Below, one piece after another: positions 26,180 through 35,240 of a stretch of DNA of 64,000 nucleotides. Numbering within the stretch: position 1 is the stretch's first letter; each line of letters begins with the position of its first letter. Source of the DNA: Thalassotalea_A litorea (GTDB taxonomy: Bacteria; Pseudomonadota; Gammaproteobacteria; Enterobacterales; Alteromonadaceae); assembly GCF_043642205.1 (NCBI RefSeq), contig NZ_JBHZSG010000009.1, positions 43,829-107,828 of the forward strand, given 5' to 3'. A program made the position numbers and the translations under genes. The notes beneath the pieces are model-generated. The model made no database searches, was not told where the DNA came from, and was given only the letters and a program-made list of their open reading frames with translations.

Positions 26180-27300
26180 TAACGCTGTCTGCTCTTTAAG
26201 AATATTCAGTTAAAGTTTAGCTTAATAACCAAAACACAATAAAGCGATAAATAACAAGCTGTTTGATTTAAAAAGTCATCGAATGAGATGTTCTGTTTAC
26301 GGTTTCTCGCCATTATTTTGCGGATAAAACGGCATTTAAAACATTTGCTGAATAATAATTCATCAATTGTTGAGCTCTTTGTCTAAGAAAGTTTGAGATT
26401 ATTTCGAAATACAGTCAGAAAGTTTTGTCGTGTTTTATTAAAATTTCGCTCGATGTTACTCTTTTCGACAAGTTAATTGGCCAAAAAATGGTGATTCTGC
26501 AAAGAAAAAGTCCTGATAATCAACAAAATCACCGGAGGAGGAGGAAAAAATAGCGTTTTAGTGCATGTTTTTTATACGAAAAACCCACAAGTTAGTTATT
26601 TAAATTCTAACCACAGAGTGATAAAGAGAGAATTCCCGTCATTTTTAGCTGAATCACGGCTAATTCGCACCTTTCGCGGTTAAGGTATGCTCCGGAAATA
26701 GGCTGAAAATATACGTCATATTTCGTTTAATCCGATGGTGAATGTAGCTACAAGGTTCAAGATTCGGAAGAGAATCAAGAGAATTTCGTTCTATTAGATT
26801 CCGGATCGGAGTCCGGAATGACGTTGAGCGTTCGGAATCGGATTGCGTTGAAAACTAGGATTTCGGTTCGTGAACCGAGTGACGATTGGCGGCTTAATTT
26901 AGCCTCTTTCACCTATATTTACCCTAGAGTTCACTAAAATTTATCAGAATTCAATCTGGGTAATTAATACTAGAAACCCCATTGATATAGTCTTTTGGGC
27001 AAAAACCAGATCGATTTTGACACCTATTTATATTTGATATTCAAACCTAGACACAGAAGAACCATCGGGATTTCTCTCACAATGTCGCCAACCATCTCTG
27101 GCGATCACCGAGAATATGCTCATCGATAACTGCTCCTCGATAACTGCTCCTCGATAACTGCTCCTGCGTTATTCTACCTGCATACATCCATGTATTTGTG
27201 CGTTATTCTAACTACATACTTCCTTGTGTTAGTGCTTTTCGGCATACCGTCTATCCGTGGCCATAACCGTCAAAACGCATTCTATTTTGACGCCTTTAAA
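26180..27300. other. 1.1-kb non-coding region with short palindromes and a tandem repeat
   Basis: No ORF with coding character was seen. It contains the palindrome ATTCCGGA-N6-TCCGGAAT (26798-26819), CGGTTC-GT-GAACCG (26864-26877), a TCGCCA/TGGCGA hairpin (27085-27104) and a triple 14-bp direct repeat (27124-27165). It separates the histidine kinase from gltA. No promoter was assigned. Confidence 0.6.
27124..27165. repeat. three tandem copies of a 14-bp unit
   Basis: CGATAACTGCTCCT is repeated exactly three times without spacers. The adjoining sequence repeats GCGTTATTCTA twice. No CRISPR-like spacers. Confidence 0.9.
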
Positions 27301-27302
27301 AC

Positions 27303-27331
27303 AAAAAAGGCAACCCGAAGGCTGCCTTTTT
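27303..27331 (-). terminator. terminator of gltA
   Basis: On the minus strand AAAGGCAGCC, a TTCG loop and GGTTGCCTTT are followed by a T run, just past the gltA stop. Confidence 0.85.
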
Positions 27332-27347
27332 GAACACAAAAATTAGA

Positions 27348-28637
27348 TTATTTGTGAGAATCTAATGGTGTGAATTCTTTGTTCAATTCACCAGTGTAAT
27401 TTTGACGAGGACGACCAATCTTCTGGCCTGGCTGCGTCAACATTTCATCCCAGTGTGAACACCAGCCAACGGTACGTGATAATGCAAAGATTACCGTGAA
27501 CATGCTGGTTGGAATACCGATTGCTTTGAGAATGATACCTGAGTAGAAATCCACGTTAGGGTAAAGCTTCTTCTCAATGAAGTAAGGGTCTTCTAGCGCA
27601 ACTTTCTCTAGTGCCATAGCCACGTCTAAAAGTGGATCCTGAACACCTAACTCTTTTAAAACTTCGTGACATGTTTCACGCATTACCGTGGCGCGAGGGT
27701 CGAAGTTTTTGTATACACGATGACCGAAGCCCATTAGACGGAACGGGTCGCTCTTGTCTTTCGCGCGAGCAACAAACTCATCGACACGGGACACGTCACC
27801 GATTTTTTCTAACATGGTTAGACAGGCTTCGTTAGCACCACCGTGAGCTGGGCCCCAAAGTGATGCAACACCTGCTGCAATACATGCATAAGGGTTAGCA
27901 CCAGAAGAACCGGCTAGACGCACGGTTGAAGTCGACGCGTTCTGTTCGTGGTCTGCGTGTAAGATGAAGATACGGTCCATCGCACGAGCAAGTGTCGGGC
28001 TAACTTTGTATTCTTCAGCAGGTACAGAGAACATCATGTGCAAGAAATTCTCTGCGTAAGATAAATCGTTACGAGGGTAAACAAACGGCTGACCGATGCT
28101 GTATTTATAAGCCATGGCTGCAATCGTAGGCATCTTGGCGACTAAGCGGTGTGCACAACGTAAACGTTGATTACGGTCAGAAATATCAAGATCGTCGTGG
28201 TAGAAAGAGGATAGGGCACCAACGACACCACACAGCATAGCCATTGGGTGAGCATCTGGACGGAATCCCTGGAAGAAGTGTGCAAGTTGTTCATGCACCA
28301 TGGTGTGGTTGGTGATGATGTTTACAAACTCGTTATATTCTTCCTGACTTGGGGCTTTACCGTTCAACAGGATATAACATACTTCCAGGTAATCGGCTTT
28401 CTTGGCCAGGTCATCAATTGCATAACCACGGTGCTGTAAAACACCTTTAGCGCCGTCTATGAAGGTGATTTCAGATTCGCAGGAGGCAGTTGCTAAAAAG
28501 CCAGGATCGTAGGTGAAATAACCTTTGCTGCCCAGAGTTCGGATGTCGATAACGTCATTGCCTGCGGTTCCAGATAGAATGGGTAACTCCGCAATTTCCT
28601 GACCGTCGACGCTCAGCGTGGCTTTAGATTCAGCCAT
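27348..28637 (-). CDS. gltA: citrate synthase
   Basis: 429 residues, the type I (hexameric, NADH-sensitive in gammaproteobacteria) length. Motifs: GVLQHRGYAIDDL, LHADHEQNAST, WGPAHGGANEA, MGFGHRVYKNFDPRA and DFYSGI. It condenses acetyl-CoA with oxaloacetate. GAGGA precedes the ATG. It is transcribed away from sdhCDAB, the usual gammaproteobacterial arrangement. On the minus strand TTGACA (28836-28831) and TAGAAT (28811-28806) lie 19 bp apart and may form a loose promoter. Confidence 0.97.
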   Translation of the reverse strand: MAESKATLSVDGQEIAELPILSGTAGNDVIDIRTLGSKGYFTYDPGFLATASCESEITFIDGAKGVLQHRGYAIDDLAKKADYLEVCYILLNGKAPSQEEYNEFVNIITNHTMVHEQLAHFFQGFRPDAHPMAMLCGVVGALSSFYHDDLDISDRNQRLRCAHRLVAKMPTIAAMAYKYSIGQPFVYPRNDLSYAENFLHMMFSVPAEEYKVSPTLARAMDRIFILHADHEQNASTSTVRLAGSSGANPYACIAAGVASLWGPAHGGANEACLTMLEKIGDVSRVDEFVARAKDKSDPFRLMGFGHRVYKNFDPRATVMRETCHEVLKELGVQDPLLDVAMALEKVALEDPYFIEKKLYPNVDFYSGIILKAIGIPTSMFTVIFALSRTVGWCSHWDEMLTQPGQKIGRPRQNYTGELNKEFTPLDSHK

Positions 28638-28946
28638 AAAAATATCCTCTAAATTTTAGTTAGATTTTTAATTTCTGAAATTAACTAATGTTCGCATTGA
28701 TACAAAATCGGCGTTTACCAGGTTCCGCATCAATACCAATATTTAATCATAATAATCCAAGACAAATGATTAATTAGTCAATTTCACGAATACAAAATTG
28801 CCGATATTCTACTCTAACTTTACGGGTAAATGTCAATGTAATTGTGTATGACTTTAGTATTTAAACCATTATTTTGACAAAAATTGGAGTTTTTACTTCA
28901 AAAATGGCTGAAAAGTAGACAGAAGCTAATAAAAAACCTCATAAAA

Positions 28947-28975
28947 TTGTAATTCAATATAGACCTATATATAAT
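28947..28975 (+). promoter_or_regulatory. promoter of the sdh-suc operon
   Basis: TTGTAA (28947-28952), 17-bp spacer, TATAAT (28970-28975) in the gltA-sdhC gap. The leader would be about 140 nt. The rest of the 28638-29120 gap is AT-rich; ArcA- or CRP-type sites could not be assigned by eye. Confidence 0.6.
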
Positions 28976-29120
28976 TCGTGCGGATCTGTTTTTAGAGAAA
29001 TTTCAGGGGAGTTGGAATTTGTTTGAAGCAGAAAACAATAACAAACTTGGTTATTTAATTTGGCTTGCCATTTTAAATAGAAATACAACTAGCTGAACTA
29101 TTAGTTTTTAGGCAAGAACT

Positions 29121-29495
29121 GTGAAAAAACAACGACCTGTAAATCTTGATTTAACAACAATCAAGTTTCCGGCTGCCGCAAAAGCATCTATTTTGCACCG
29201 TGTTAGTGGTGTCATGATGTTTTTCGCTGTTGGTATCTTAATTTGGGCCCTTTCGGTTTCTCTCTCATCTGCTGAAGGCTTTGCTACCATAGAGTCTTAC
29301 CTGCAAGGTTTCTTCTTTAAATTTATTATTTGGGGCATTGTCTCAGCACTTATCTACCACTTGGTAGGCGGTATCCGTCATTTGATTATGGATATGGGCC
29401 ACCTGGAAGAAAAAGGCTCAGGCCAGACTAGCGGTAATGTCGTTATCGCCCTATGGCTTCTATTATCTGTCGTTGCGGGGATATGGTTATGGTAA
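29121..29495 (+). CDS. sdhC: succinate dehydrogenase cytochrome b556 subunit
   Basis: 124 residues from a GTG start. Three membrane segments (about 30-50, 65-90, 105-123). RPVNLDLTTIKFPAAAKASILHRVSGV carries the conserved SxxHR region, and HLVGGIRHLIMD contains the haem-ligand His. With SdhD it anchors SdhAB in the inner membrane and reduces ubiquinone. Its stop overlaps the sdhD start by 7 bp. Confidence 0.95.
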   Translation: MKKQRPVNLDLTTIKFPAAAKASILHRVSGVMMFFAVGILIWALSVSLSSAEGFATIESYLQGFFFKFIIWGIVSALIYHLVGGIRHLIMDMGHLEEKGSGQTSGNVVIALWLLLSVVAGIWLW

Positions 29496-29836
29496 ACAAT
29501 GTAGCAACTTTAGGCCGCAACGGTGTTCATGATTTTATTCTGATCCGTGCCAGTGCCATCATCCTTGCCTTGTATAGTTTGTTTATGCTCGGTTACTTCA
29601 TCATTTCTGATGATGTTACGTATGAATCATGGACGGCGCTATTTGCATGCCTGCCGATGAAAATATTCACTATTCTCGCGGTTCTAGCCGTATTGTTCCA
29701 TGCCTGGATCGGGATTTGGCAAGTTTTGACAGACTACGTAAAAAGCACAGCACTACGTGGTTTTCTTCAATTTATTTTTACCATCACGTTATTTGTATAC
29801 GTAGCGGCGGTGTTTTTAACAGTGTGGGGTGTGTAA
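29489..29836 (+). CDS. sdhD: succinate dehydrogenase hydrophobic membrane anchor subunit
   Basis: 115 residues from ATG 29489 (MVNNVATLGRNGVHDF), chosen because E. coli SdhD starts equivalently; an in-frame ATG at 29453 would add 12 residues inside sdhC. Three membrane segments; HAWIGIWQVLTDYVK is the family signature with the quinone-site Asp-Tyr. Overlap with sdhC implies translational coupling. Confidence 0.95.
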   Translation: MVNNVATLGRNGVHDFILIRASAIILALYSLFMLGYFIISDDVTYESWTALFACLPMKIFTILAVLAVLFHAWIGIWQVLTDYVKSTALRGFLQFIFTITLFVYVAAVFLTVWGV

Positions 29837-31603
29837 GTGAGCGTACCAGTTCGTGAGTTTGATGCCATTGTCATTGGCGCCGGTGGTGCGGGTATGCGTG
29901 CCGCATTAGCAATTTCAGAATCAGGCAAATCTTGTGCATTGATTTCTAAAGTATTCCCAACACGTTCCCACACAGTTTCAGCCCAGGGTGGTATTACCGT
30001 CGCATTAGGTAATGCCCATGAAGATAACTGGGAATATCATATGTACGATACCGTTAAAGGTTCTGATTTTATCGGTGACCAGGACGCAATCGAGTACATG
30101 TGTAAAACTGGCCCGGAAGCGATTATCGAACTAGAGAATATGGGTCTGCCATTCTCTCGTTTTGAAAATGGTAAAGTTTACCAGCGTCCTTTCGGTGGTC
30201 AGTCAAAGAATTTTGGTGGTGAGCAGGCTGCTCGTACCGCTGCTGCTGCGGACCGTACCGGTCACGCTCTATTGCATTGTTTGTATCAGCAAAACGTAAA
30301 AAACAAAACCAACGTATTCTCTGAGTGGTATGCATTGGATTTAGTGAAAAACGCTGACGGTAACGTTGTCGGTTGTACTGCTGTTGATATTGAAACCGGT
30401 GAAGTGGTTTACTTTAAAGCCCGTGCAACGGTATTAGCCACTGGTGGTGCTGGTCGTATCTTCGCGTCAACCACTAACGCTCACATCAACACTGGTGACG
30501 GTGTTGGTATGTCCTTGCGTGCTGGTATTCAGATGCAGGATATGGAAATGTGGCAGTTCCACCCAACCGGTATCGCCGGTGCTGGTGTACTGGTAACAGA
30601 AGGTTGTCGTGGTGAAGGTGGTTACCTTCTAAACAAAGACGGCGAACGCTTTATGGAGCGTTACGCCCCTAACGCCAAAGACCTTGCGGGTCGTGACGTT
30701 GTTGCTCGTTCAATGATGACAGAAATCCGTGAAGGTCGTGGTTGTGACGGCCCATGGGGTCCACACATCAAGCTTAAGCTTGATCACCTTGGTCGTGAAA
30801 CCCTTAACCAACGTCTTCCAGGTGTTTGTGATTTGTCGAAAACATTCGCACACGTTGATCCTGCTGAAGAGCCGATTCCTGTTATTCCTACCTGTCACTA
30901 TCAGATGGGTGGAGTGCCGTGTAACGTTAATGGCCAGGCGATCAATATTGATACTAACGGTAACGAAACCATCGTTGAAGGTTTATTCGCGGTTGGTGAA
31001 ATCGCTTGTGTATCGGTACACGGTGCTAACCGTCTTGGTGGTAACTCACTGCTTGATTTGGTTGTATTTGGTCGTGCTGCTGGTAACTTCCTTGGCGAAT
31101 ACCTTGCGGGTACACAAAACGGCAAAGATGCATCGGCATCGGATCTTGAACAGTCACTAAGTCGTTATAACCGCTGGGAAGGCTGTGACCAGGGCGAAGA
31201 CCCGGTACAAATCAAGAAAGATCTACAGCAGTGTATGCAGTTAAACTTCTCGGTATTCCGTGAAGGTGAAGCAATGGCTCAAGGTATGAAAGAGCTTGCT
31301 GAGATCCGTGAGCGTCTTAAGCACGCACGTCTTGATGACAAATCATCAGAATTTAATACCCAGCGTATTGAATGTCTGGAGCTAGACAACTTAATGGAAA
31401 CGGCGTTCTGTACCGCAAAAGCGGCAAACTTCCGTACCGAATCTCGTGGTGCTCATGCCCGTCAGGATTTCACCGAGCGTGATGATGAAAACTGGTTATG
31501 TCACTCAATTTATACCCCGGAAACAGAAGAGATGACCAAGCGTTCTGTCAATATGACGCCTGTCCATCGCGAAGCCTTCCCACCGAAAGTCAGAACATAC
31601 TAA
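29837..31603 (+). CDS. sdhA: succinate dehydrogenase flavoprotein subunit
   Basis: 588 residues from a GTG that directly abuts the sdhD stop. FAD-binding GAGGAGMRAAL near the start, FPTRSHTVSAQGG with the covalent-FAD His, QFHPTGIAGAGVL, RGEGG and HGANRLGGNSLLDL. It oxidises succinate to fumarate on the cytoplasmic side and passes electrons to SdhB. Confidence 0.98.
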   Translation: MSVPVREFDAIVIGAGGAGMRAALAISESGKSCALISKVFPTRSHTVSAQGGITVALGNAHEDNWEYHMYDTVKGSDFIGDQDAIEYMCKTGPEAIIELENMGLPFSRFENGKVYQRPFGGQSKNFGGEQAARTAAAADRTGHALLHCLYQQNVKNKTNVFSEWYALDLVKNADGNVVGCTAVDIETGEVVYFKARATVLATGGAGRIFASTTNAHINTGDGVGMSLRAGIQMQDMEMWQFHPTGIAGAGVLVTEGCRGEGGYLLNKDGERFMERYAPNAKDLAGRDVVARSMMTEIREGRGCDGPWGPHIKLKLDHLGRETLNQRLPGVCDLSKTFAHVDPAEEPIPVIPTCHYQMGGVPCNVNGQAINIDTNGNETIVEGLFAVGEIACVSVHGANRLGGNSLLDLVVFGRAAGNFLGEYLAGTQNGKDASASDLEQSLSRYNRWEGCDQGEDPVQIKKDLQQCMQLNFSVFREGEAMAQGMKELAEIRERLKHARLDDKSSEFNTQRIECLELDNLMETAFCTAKAANFRTESRGAHARQDFTERDDENWLCHSIYTPETEEMTKRSVNMTPVHREAFPPKVRTY

Positions 31604-31616
31604 GGAGCAGAAAAGG

Positions 31617-32327
31617 ATGAAACAAACGTTTTCGATTTACCGCTACAACCCTGATGTAGATAATGCTCCTTACATGAAGGACTATGAGTTGGACGTTCCT
31701 GAAGGTTCTGACATGATGGTATTGGACGCCCTGATTCTATTGAAAGAACAGGATCCGTCTTTATCATTCCGTCGCTCATGCCGTGAAGGTGTCTGTGGTA
31801 GTGACGGCCTGAACATGAATGGTAAGAATGGCCTGGCGTGTATTACGCCATTATCCGAAGTTAAAGCAGATAAGATTGTTCTGCGTCCTCTTCCTGGCCT
31901 ACCGGTTGTTCGAGATTTGATCATTGATATGACACAATTCTACAACCAGTATGAAAAAATCAAACCGTATTTGATCAACGACGGCAAGAGCCAACCAACT
32001 CGCGAGCACCTGCAATCGCTTGAAGATCGCGAAAAGCTTGATGGCTTGTACGAGTGTATTCTTTGTGCCTGTTGTTCAACCTCGTGTCCTTCATTCTGGT
32101 GGAACCCTGACAAATTCATTGGCCCAGCAGGATTACTTCACGCTTATCGTTTCCTTATCGATAGCCGTGATACGGCAACAGATGAACGTTTGGACGACCT
32201 ACAGGATGCTTACAGCGTATTCCGTTGTCATGGCATCATGAACTGTGTTGATGTTTGTCCAAAAGGATTGAACCCGACGAAAGCGATTGGTTCAATTAAA
32301 TCTATGTTGTTACAAAGAGCGGTTTAG
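31617..32327 (+). CDS. sdhB: succinate dehydrogenase iron-sulfur subunit
   Basis: 236 residues. The N-terminal ferredoxin domain shows SCREGVCGSDGLNMNGKNGLAC for the 2Fe-2S centre. CILCACCSTSCPSFWW and CHGIMNCVDVCPKGLNP provide ligands for the 4Fe-4S and 3Fe-4S centres. It wires electrons from FAD to quinone. 13 bp after sdhA, preceded by a good AAGGAG. Confidence 0.98.
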   Translation: MKQTFSIYRYNPDVDNAPYMKDYELDVPEGSDMMVLDALILLKEQDPSLSFRRSCREGVCGSDGLNMNGKNGLACITPLSEVKADKIVLRPLPGLPVVRDLIIDMTQFYNQYEKIKPYLINDGKSQPTREHLQSLEDREKLDGLYECILCACCSTSCPSFWWNPDKFIGPAGLLHAYRFLIDSRDTATDERLDDLQDAYSVFRCHGIMNCVDVCPKGLNPTKAIGSIKSMLLQRAV

Positions 32328-32407
32328 TAAAGTGTGCCGGATGTTTGTGTAGTCCGGCATCTTAATTATTCTTTATTTTGTTGCTTTAGCCCGAAAAGGA
32401 ACAGGCA

Positions 32408-35206
32408 ATGCCAGAAGGTGTAATGAAGGCTTGGTTAGAGTCTTCCCATTTAAGCGGAACAAATGCCGCTTATATAGAAGAGCTATACGAGTCCTATTTA
32501 GAAAACGCTCATTCTGTCTCTGATGAGTGGCGCAAAATTTTTGACGATTTACCAGCCCTTGACGGGGTTAAGGTAGAGACCAATCATTCGGTAATTCGCG
32601 ACCAGTTTCGTGAGTTAGCCAAGCAAGGACCCCAACAGATTGTTAGCGCCCCAGCTGACACTAAACAGGTTCGTGTCCTGCAATTGATCAATGCTTATCG
32701 TTTCCGTGGTCACCAAAACGCGAACCTAGACCCGCTAGGAATTTGGCAGCGTCCTCGGGTTCGCGATCTGGAATTATCTCACCACGAATTATCCAAATCT
32801 GAATACGATAAAGAGTTTAATGTTGGATCACTGGCTGTAGGTCAGGAAGCCATGAAACTTGGCGAGATCCATGAAACATTAGAAAAAACCTATTGTGGCT
32901 CGATTGGCGCTGAGTATATGCATATCACGTCTACTCGTGAAAAACGCTGGATTCAGCAGCGTTTGGAGTCGGCGCAATCAAGAGCAAATTATACCGCAGA
33001 GCAGCAAACGGAGATCCTTAAAGATCTAATTGCCGCTGACGGTTTAGAAAAATATCTGGGTGCGAAATTCCCGGGCGCAAAGCGCTTCTCCCTTGAGGGG
33101 GGCGACAGTCTGATCCCAATGTTAAAAGCCTTGATTACCCGTGCGGGTGAACATGGCACCAAAGAAGTGGTTTTAGGTATGGCTCACCGTGGCCGCCTGA
33201 ACGTTTTGGTTAACGTGATGGGTAAAAACCCGAGCAAACTGTTTGACGAATTCGCTGGTAAAATCGATGTTATCGGTTCAGGTGACGTGAAATACCATCA
33301 GGGTTATTCGTCAGATTTCATTACTCCGGGCGGCAATGTCCACCTGGCACTTGCGTTTAACCCATCGCATCTGGAAATTGTAAACCCAGTTGTAATGGGC
33401 TCAGTACGCGCACGTCTTGACCGTCGTGATTGTGATAAGGGCGATTTAGTCTTACCTATTACGATTCATGGCGACAGTGCGATTGCCGGCCAGGGCGTGG
33501 TGCAGGAGACGTTCAATATGTCTCAGGCGCGTGCGTATAAAGTTGGCGGTACCATCCGTATCGTGGTGAACAACCAGGTTGGTTTTACGACGTCTAAACC
33601 TGAAGATACCCGTTCTACGGAATATTGTACCGATATCGCGAAAATGGTTCAGGCACCAATTTTCCATGTTAATGGTGACGATCCTGAAGCGGTCGTTCTG
33701 GCGACTCAAATCGCGTTAGATTTCCGCAATAAGTTTAAGCGTGATGTGGTGATTGATTTGGTTTGTTACCGTCGTCACGGTCATAACGAAGCGGATGAGC
33801 CGAACGCGACGCAACCCTTGATGTATCAAGAGATCAAAAAACACAAAACACCTCGTCAGTTATTTGCCGACAAGATGATTGCTGAAAATCGTCTGACTGA
33901 AAGCAAAAACAAGGAAATGGTCGATTACTATCGTCAGTTGTTAGACGAAGGTCAGTGTACGGTTGAACAGTGGCGGCCTATGACAGAGCACAGTGTTGAC
34001 TGGACACCTTATCTGGGTCATGACTGGGATGATGAATATGATCACCAGATTGATCTTGATCACCTTAAAGCCTTAGCGGCATCTATTTCCAGCTATCCGA
34101 GTGAGCATAAGTTGCAATCGCGGGTTAAGAAAATCTACGATGATCGTGTGAAAATGGCCAATGGTGAGAAGTTGCTTGACTGGGGTTTTGCAGAAAACCT
34201 GGCGTATGCATCCATTGTTGATCTTGGCGAGCGAGTTCGTATTACCGGTCAGGATTCTGGTCGAGGCACGTTCTTCCACCGTCATTCAGTATTGCATAAT
34301 CAACAAGATGCCAGCACATACCTCCCATTACAGCACATTCGTGAAGGTCAGGGCCCGTTTGAGGTCTATGACTCAGTATTGTCCGAAGTAGCGGTATTGG
34401 CATTTGAATACGGTTATACCACAGCAGAGCCTAGCGGCTTGACGATCTGGGAAGCGCAATTTGGTGATTTTGCAAACGGTGCACAGGTTGTATTCGACCA
34501 ATTCCTATCTTCTGGTGAGCAAAAATGGGGTCGTTTGTGCGGCTTAACGATTTTGCTTCCGCATGGTTATGAAGGACAAGGTCCTGAGCATTCATCTGCA
34601 CGTTTAGAACGCTTCCTGCAATTATGTGCTGATCATAATATGCAAGTTTGCGTACCTTCGACTCCGGCACAGGTGTTTAACATGCTGCGTCGTCAGGTTG
34701 TACGTCCTATGCGTCGTCCTCTGATTGTGATGTCGCCGAAATCATTACTACGTCATCCTCTGGCTGTGTCTTCTTTAGAAGAGCTGGCTTCTGGCGTTTA
34801 TCAAAACGTGATTGATGAAGTGGATGAATTAGACAAGAAGGCAGTGAAACGCATCGTGATGTGTAGCGGAAAAGTGTATTACGAATTGCTTGACCAACGT
34901 CGCAAGCAAGAGTTAAACGATGTCGCTATCGTCCGAATAGAACAACTTTATCCGTTCCCGGAAGAAGAGTTGAAGGCGATTATTGCCGAATATCCAAACG
35001 TTAAAGATTTTGTCTGGTGTCAGGAAGAGCCGCAAAACCAGGGTGCCTGGTATTGCAGTCAGCATCACTTCTGGAATTCAATTCCAAAAGGTGCGTCTCT
35101 AACTTACGCCGGTCGAAAAGCTTCTGCCGCACCTGCTGTCGGTTACATGTCTTTGCATGTGAAAGAGCAACAGGCATTGGTCAACGATGCGCTAACGATA
35201 AAATAA
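32408..35206 (+). CDS. sucA: 2-oxoglutarate dehydrogenase E1 component
   Basis: 932 residues, close to E. coli SucA. N-terminal SSHLSGTNAAYIEELYE, then thiamine-diphosphate E1 motifs LGMAHRGRLNVLVNVMGK, HGDSAIAGQGVVQE, VVNNQVGFTT and CYRRHGHNEADEP. The C-terminal half carries GQDSGRGTFFHRH and EAQFGDFANGAQ. It decarboxylates 2-oxoglutarate and reductively succinylates SucB. AAAAGGAACAGGCA gives a good ribosome site; an in-frame ATG at 32423 is less likely. Part of sdhCDAB-sucABCD. Confidence 0.97.
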   Translation: MPEGVMKAWLESSHLSGTNAAYIEELYESYLENAHSVSDEWRKIFDDLPALDGVKVETNHSVIRDQFRELAKQGPQQIVSAPADTKQVRVLQLINAYRFRGHQNANLDPLGIWQRPRVRDLELSHHELSKSEYDKEFNVGSLAVGQEAMKLGEIHETLEKTYCGSIGAEYMHITSTREKRWIQQRLESAQSRANYTAEQQTEILKDLIAADGLEKYLGAKFPGAKRFSLEGGDSLIPMLKALITRAGEHGTKEVVLGMAHRGRLNVLVNVMGKNPSKLFDEFAGKIDVIGSGDVKYHQGYSSDFITPGGNVHLALAFNPSHLEIVNPVVMGSVRARLDRRDCDKGDLVLPITIHGDSAIAGQGVVQETFNMSQARAYKVGGTIRIVVNNQVGFTTSKPEDTRSTEYCTDIAKMVQAPIFHVNGDDPEAVVLATQIALDFRNKFKRDVVIDLVCYRRHGHNEADEPNATQPLMYQEIKKHKTPRQLFADKMIAENRLTESKNKEMVDYYRQLLDEGQCTVEQWRPMTEHSVDWTPYLGHDWDDEYDHQIDLDHLKALAASISSYPSEHKLQSRVKKIYDDRVKMANGEKLLDWGFAENLAYASIVDLGERVRITGQDSGRGTFFHRHSVLHNQQDASTYLPLQHIREGQGPFEVYDSVLSEVAVLAFEYGYTTAEPSGLTIWEAQFGDFANGAQVVFDQFLSSGEQKWGRLCGLTILLPHGYEGQGPEHSSARLERFLQLCADHNMQVCVPSTPAQVFNMLRRQVVRPMRRPLIVMSPKSLLRHPLAVSSLEELASGVYQNVIDEVDELDKKAVKRIVMCSGKVYYELLDQRRKQELNDVAIVRIEQLYPFPEEELKAIIAEYPNVKDFVWCQEEPQNQGAWYCSQHHFWNSIPKGASLTYAGRKASAAPAVGYMSLHVKEQQALVNDALTIK

Positions 35207-35240
35207 GCCAGTTAAAGAATTGTGAGTAAGGAATAAATTA

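Noticed and set aside
27124..27165. CRISPR array
   Set aside because: The three 14-bp units are contiguous, with no spacers and no cas genes nearby.
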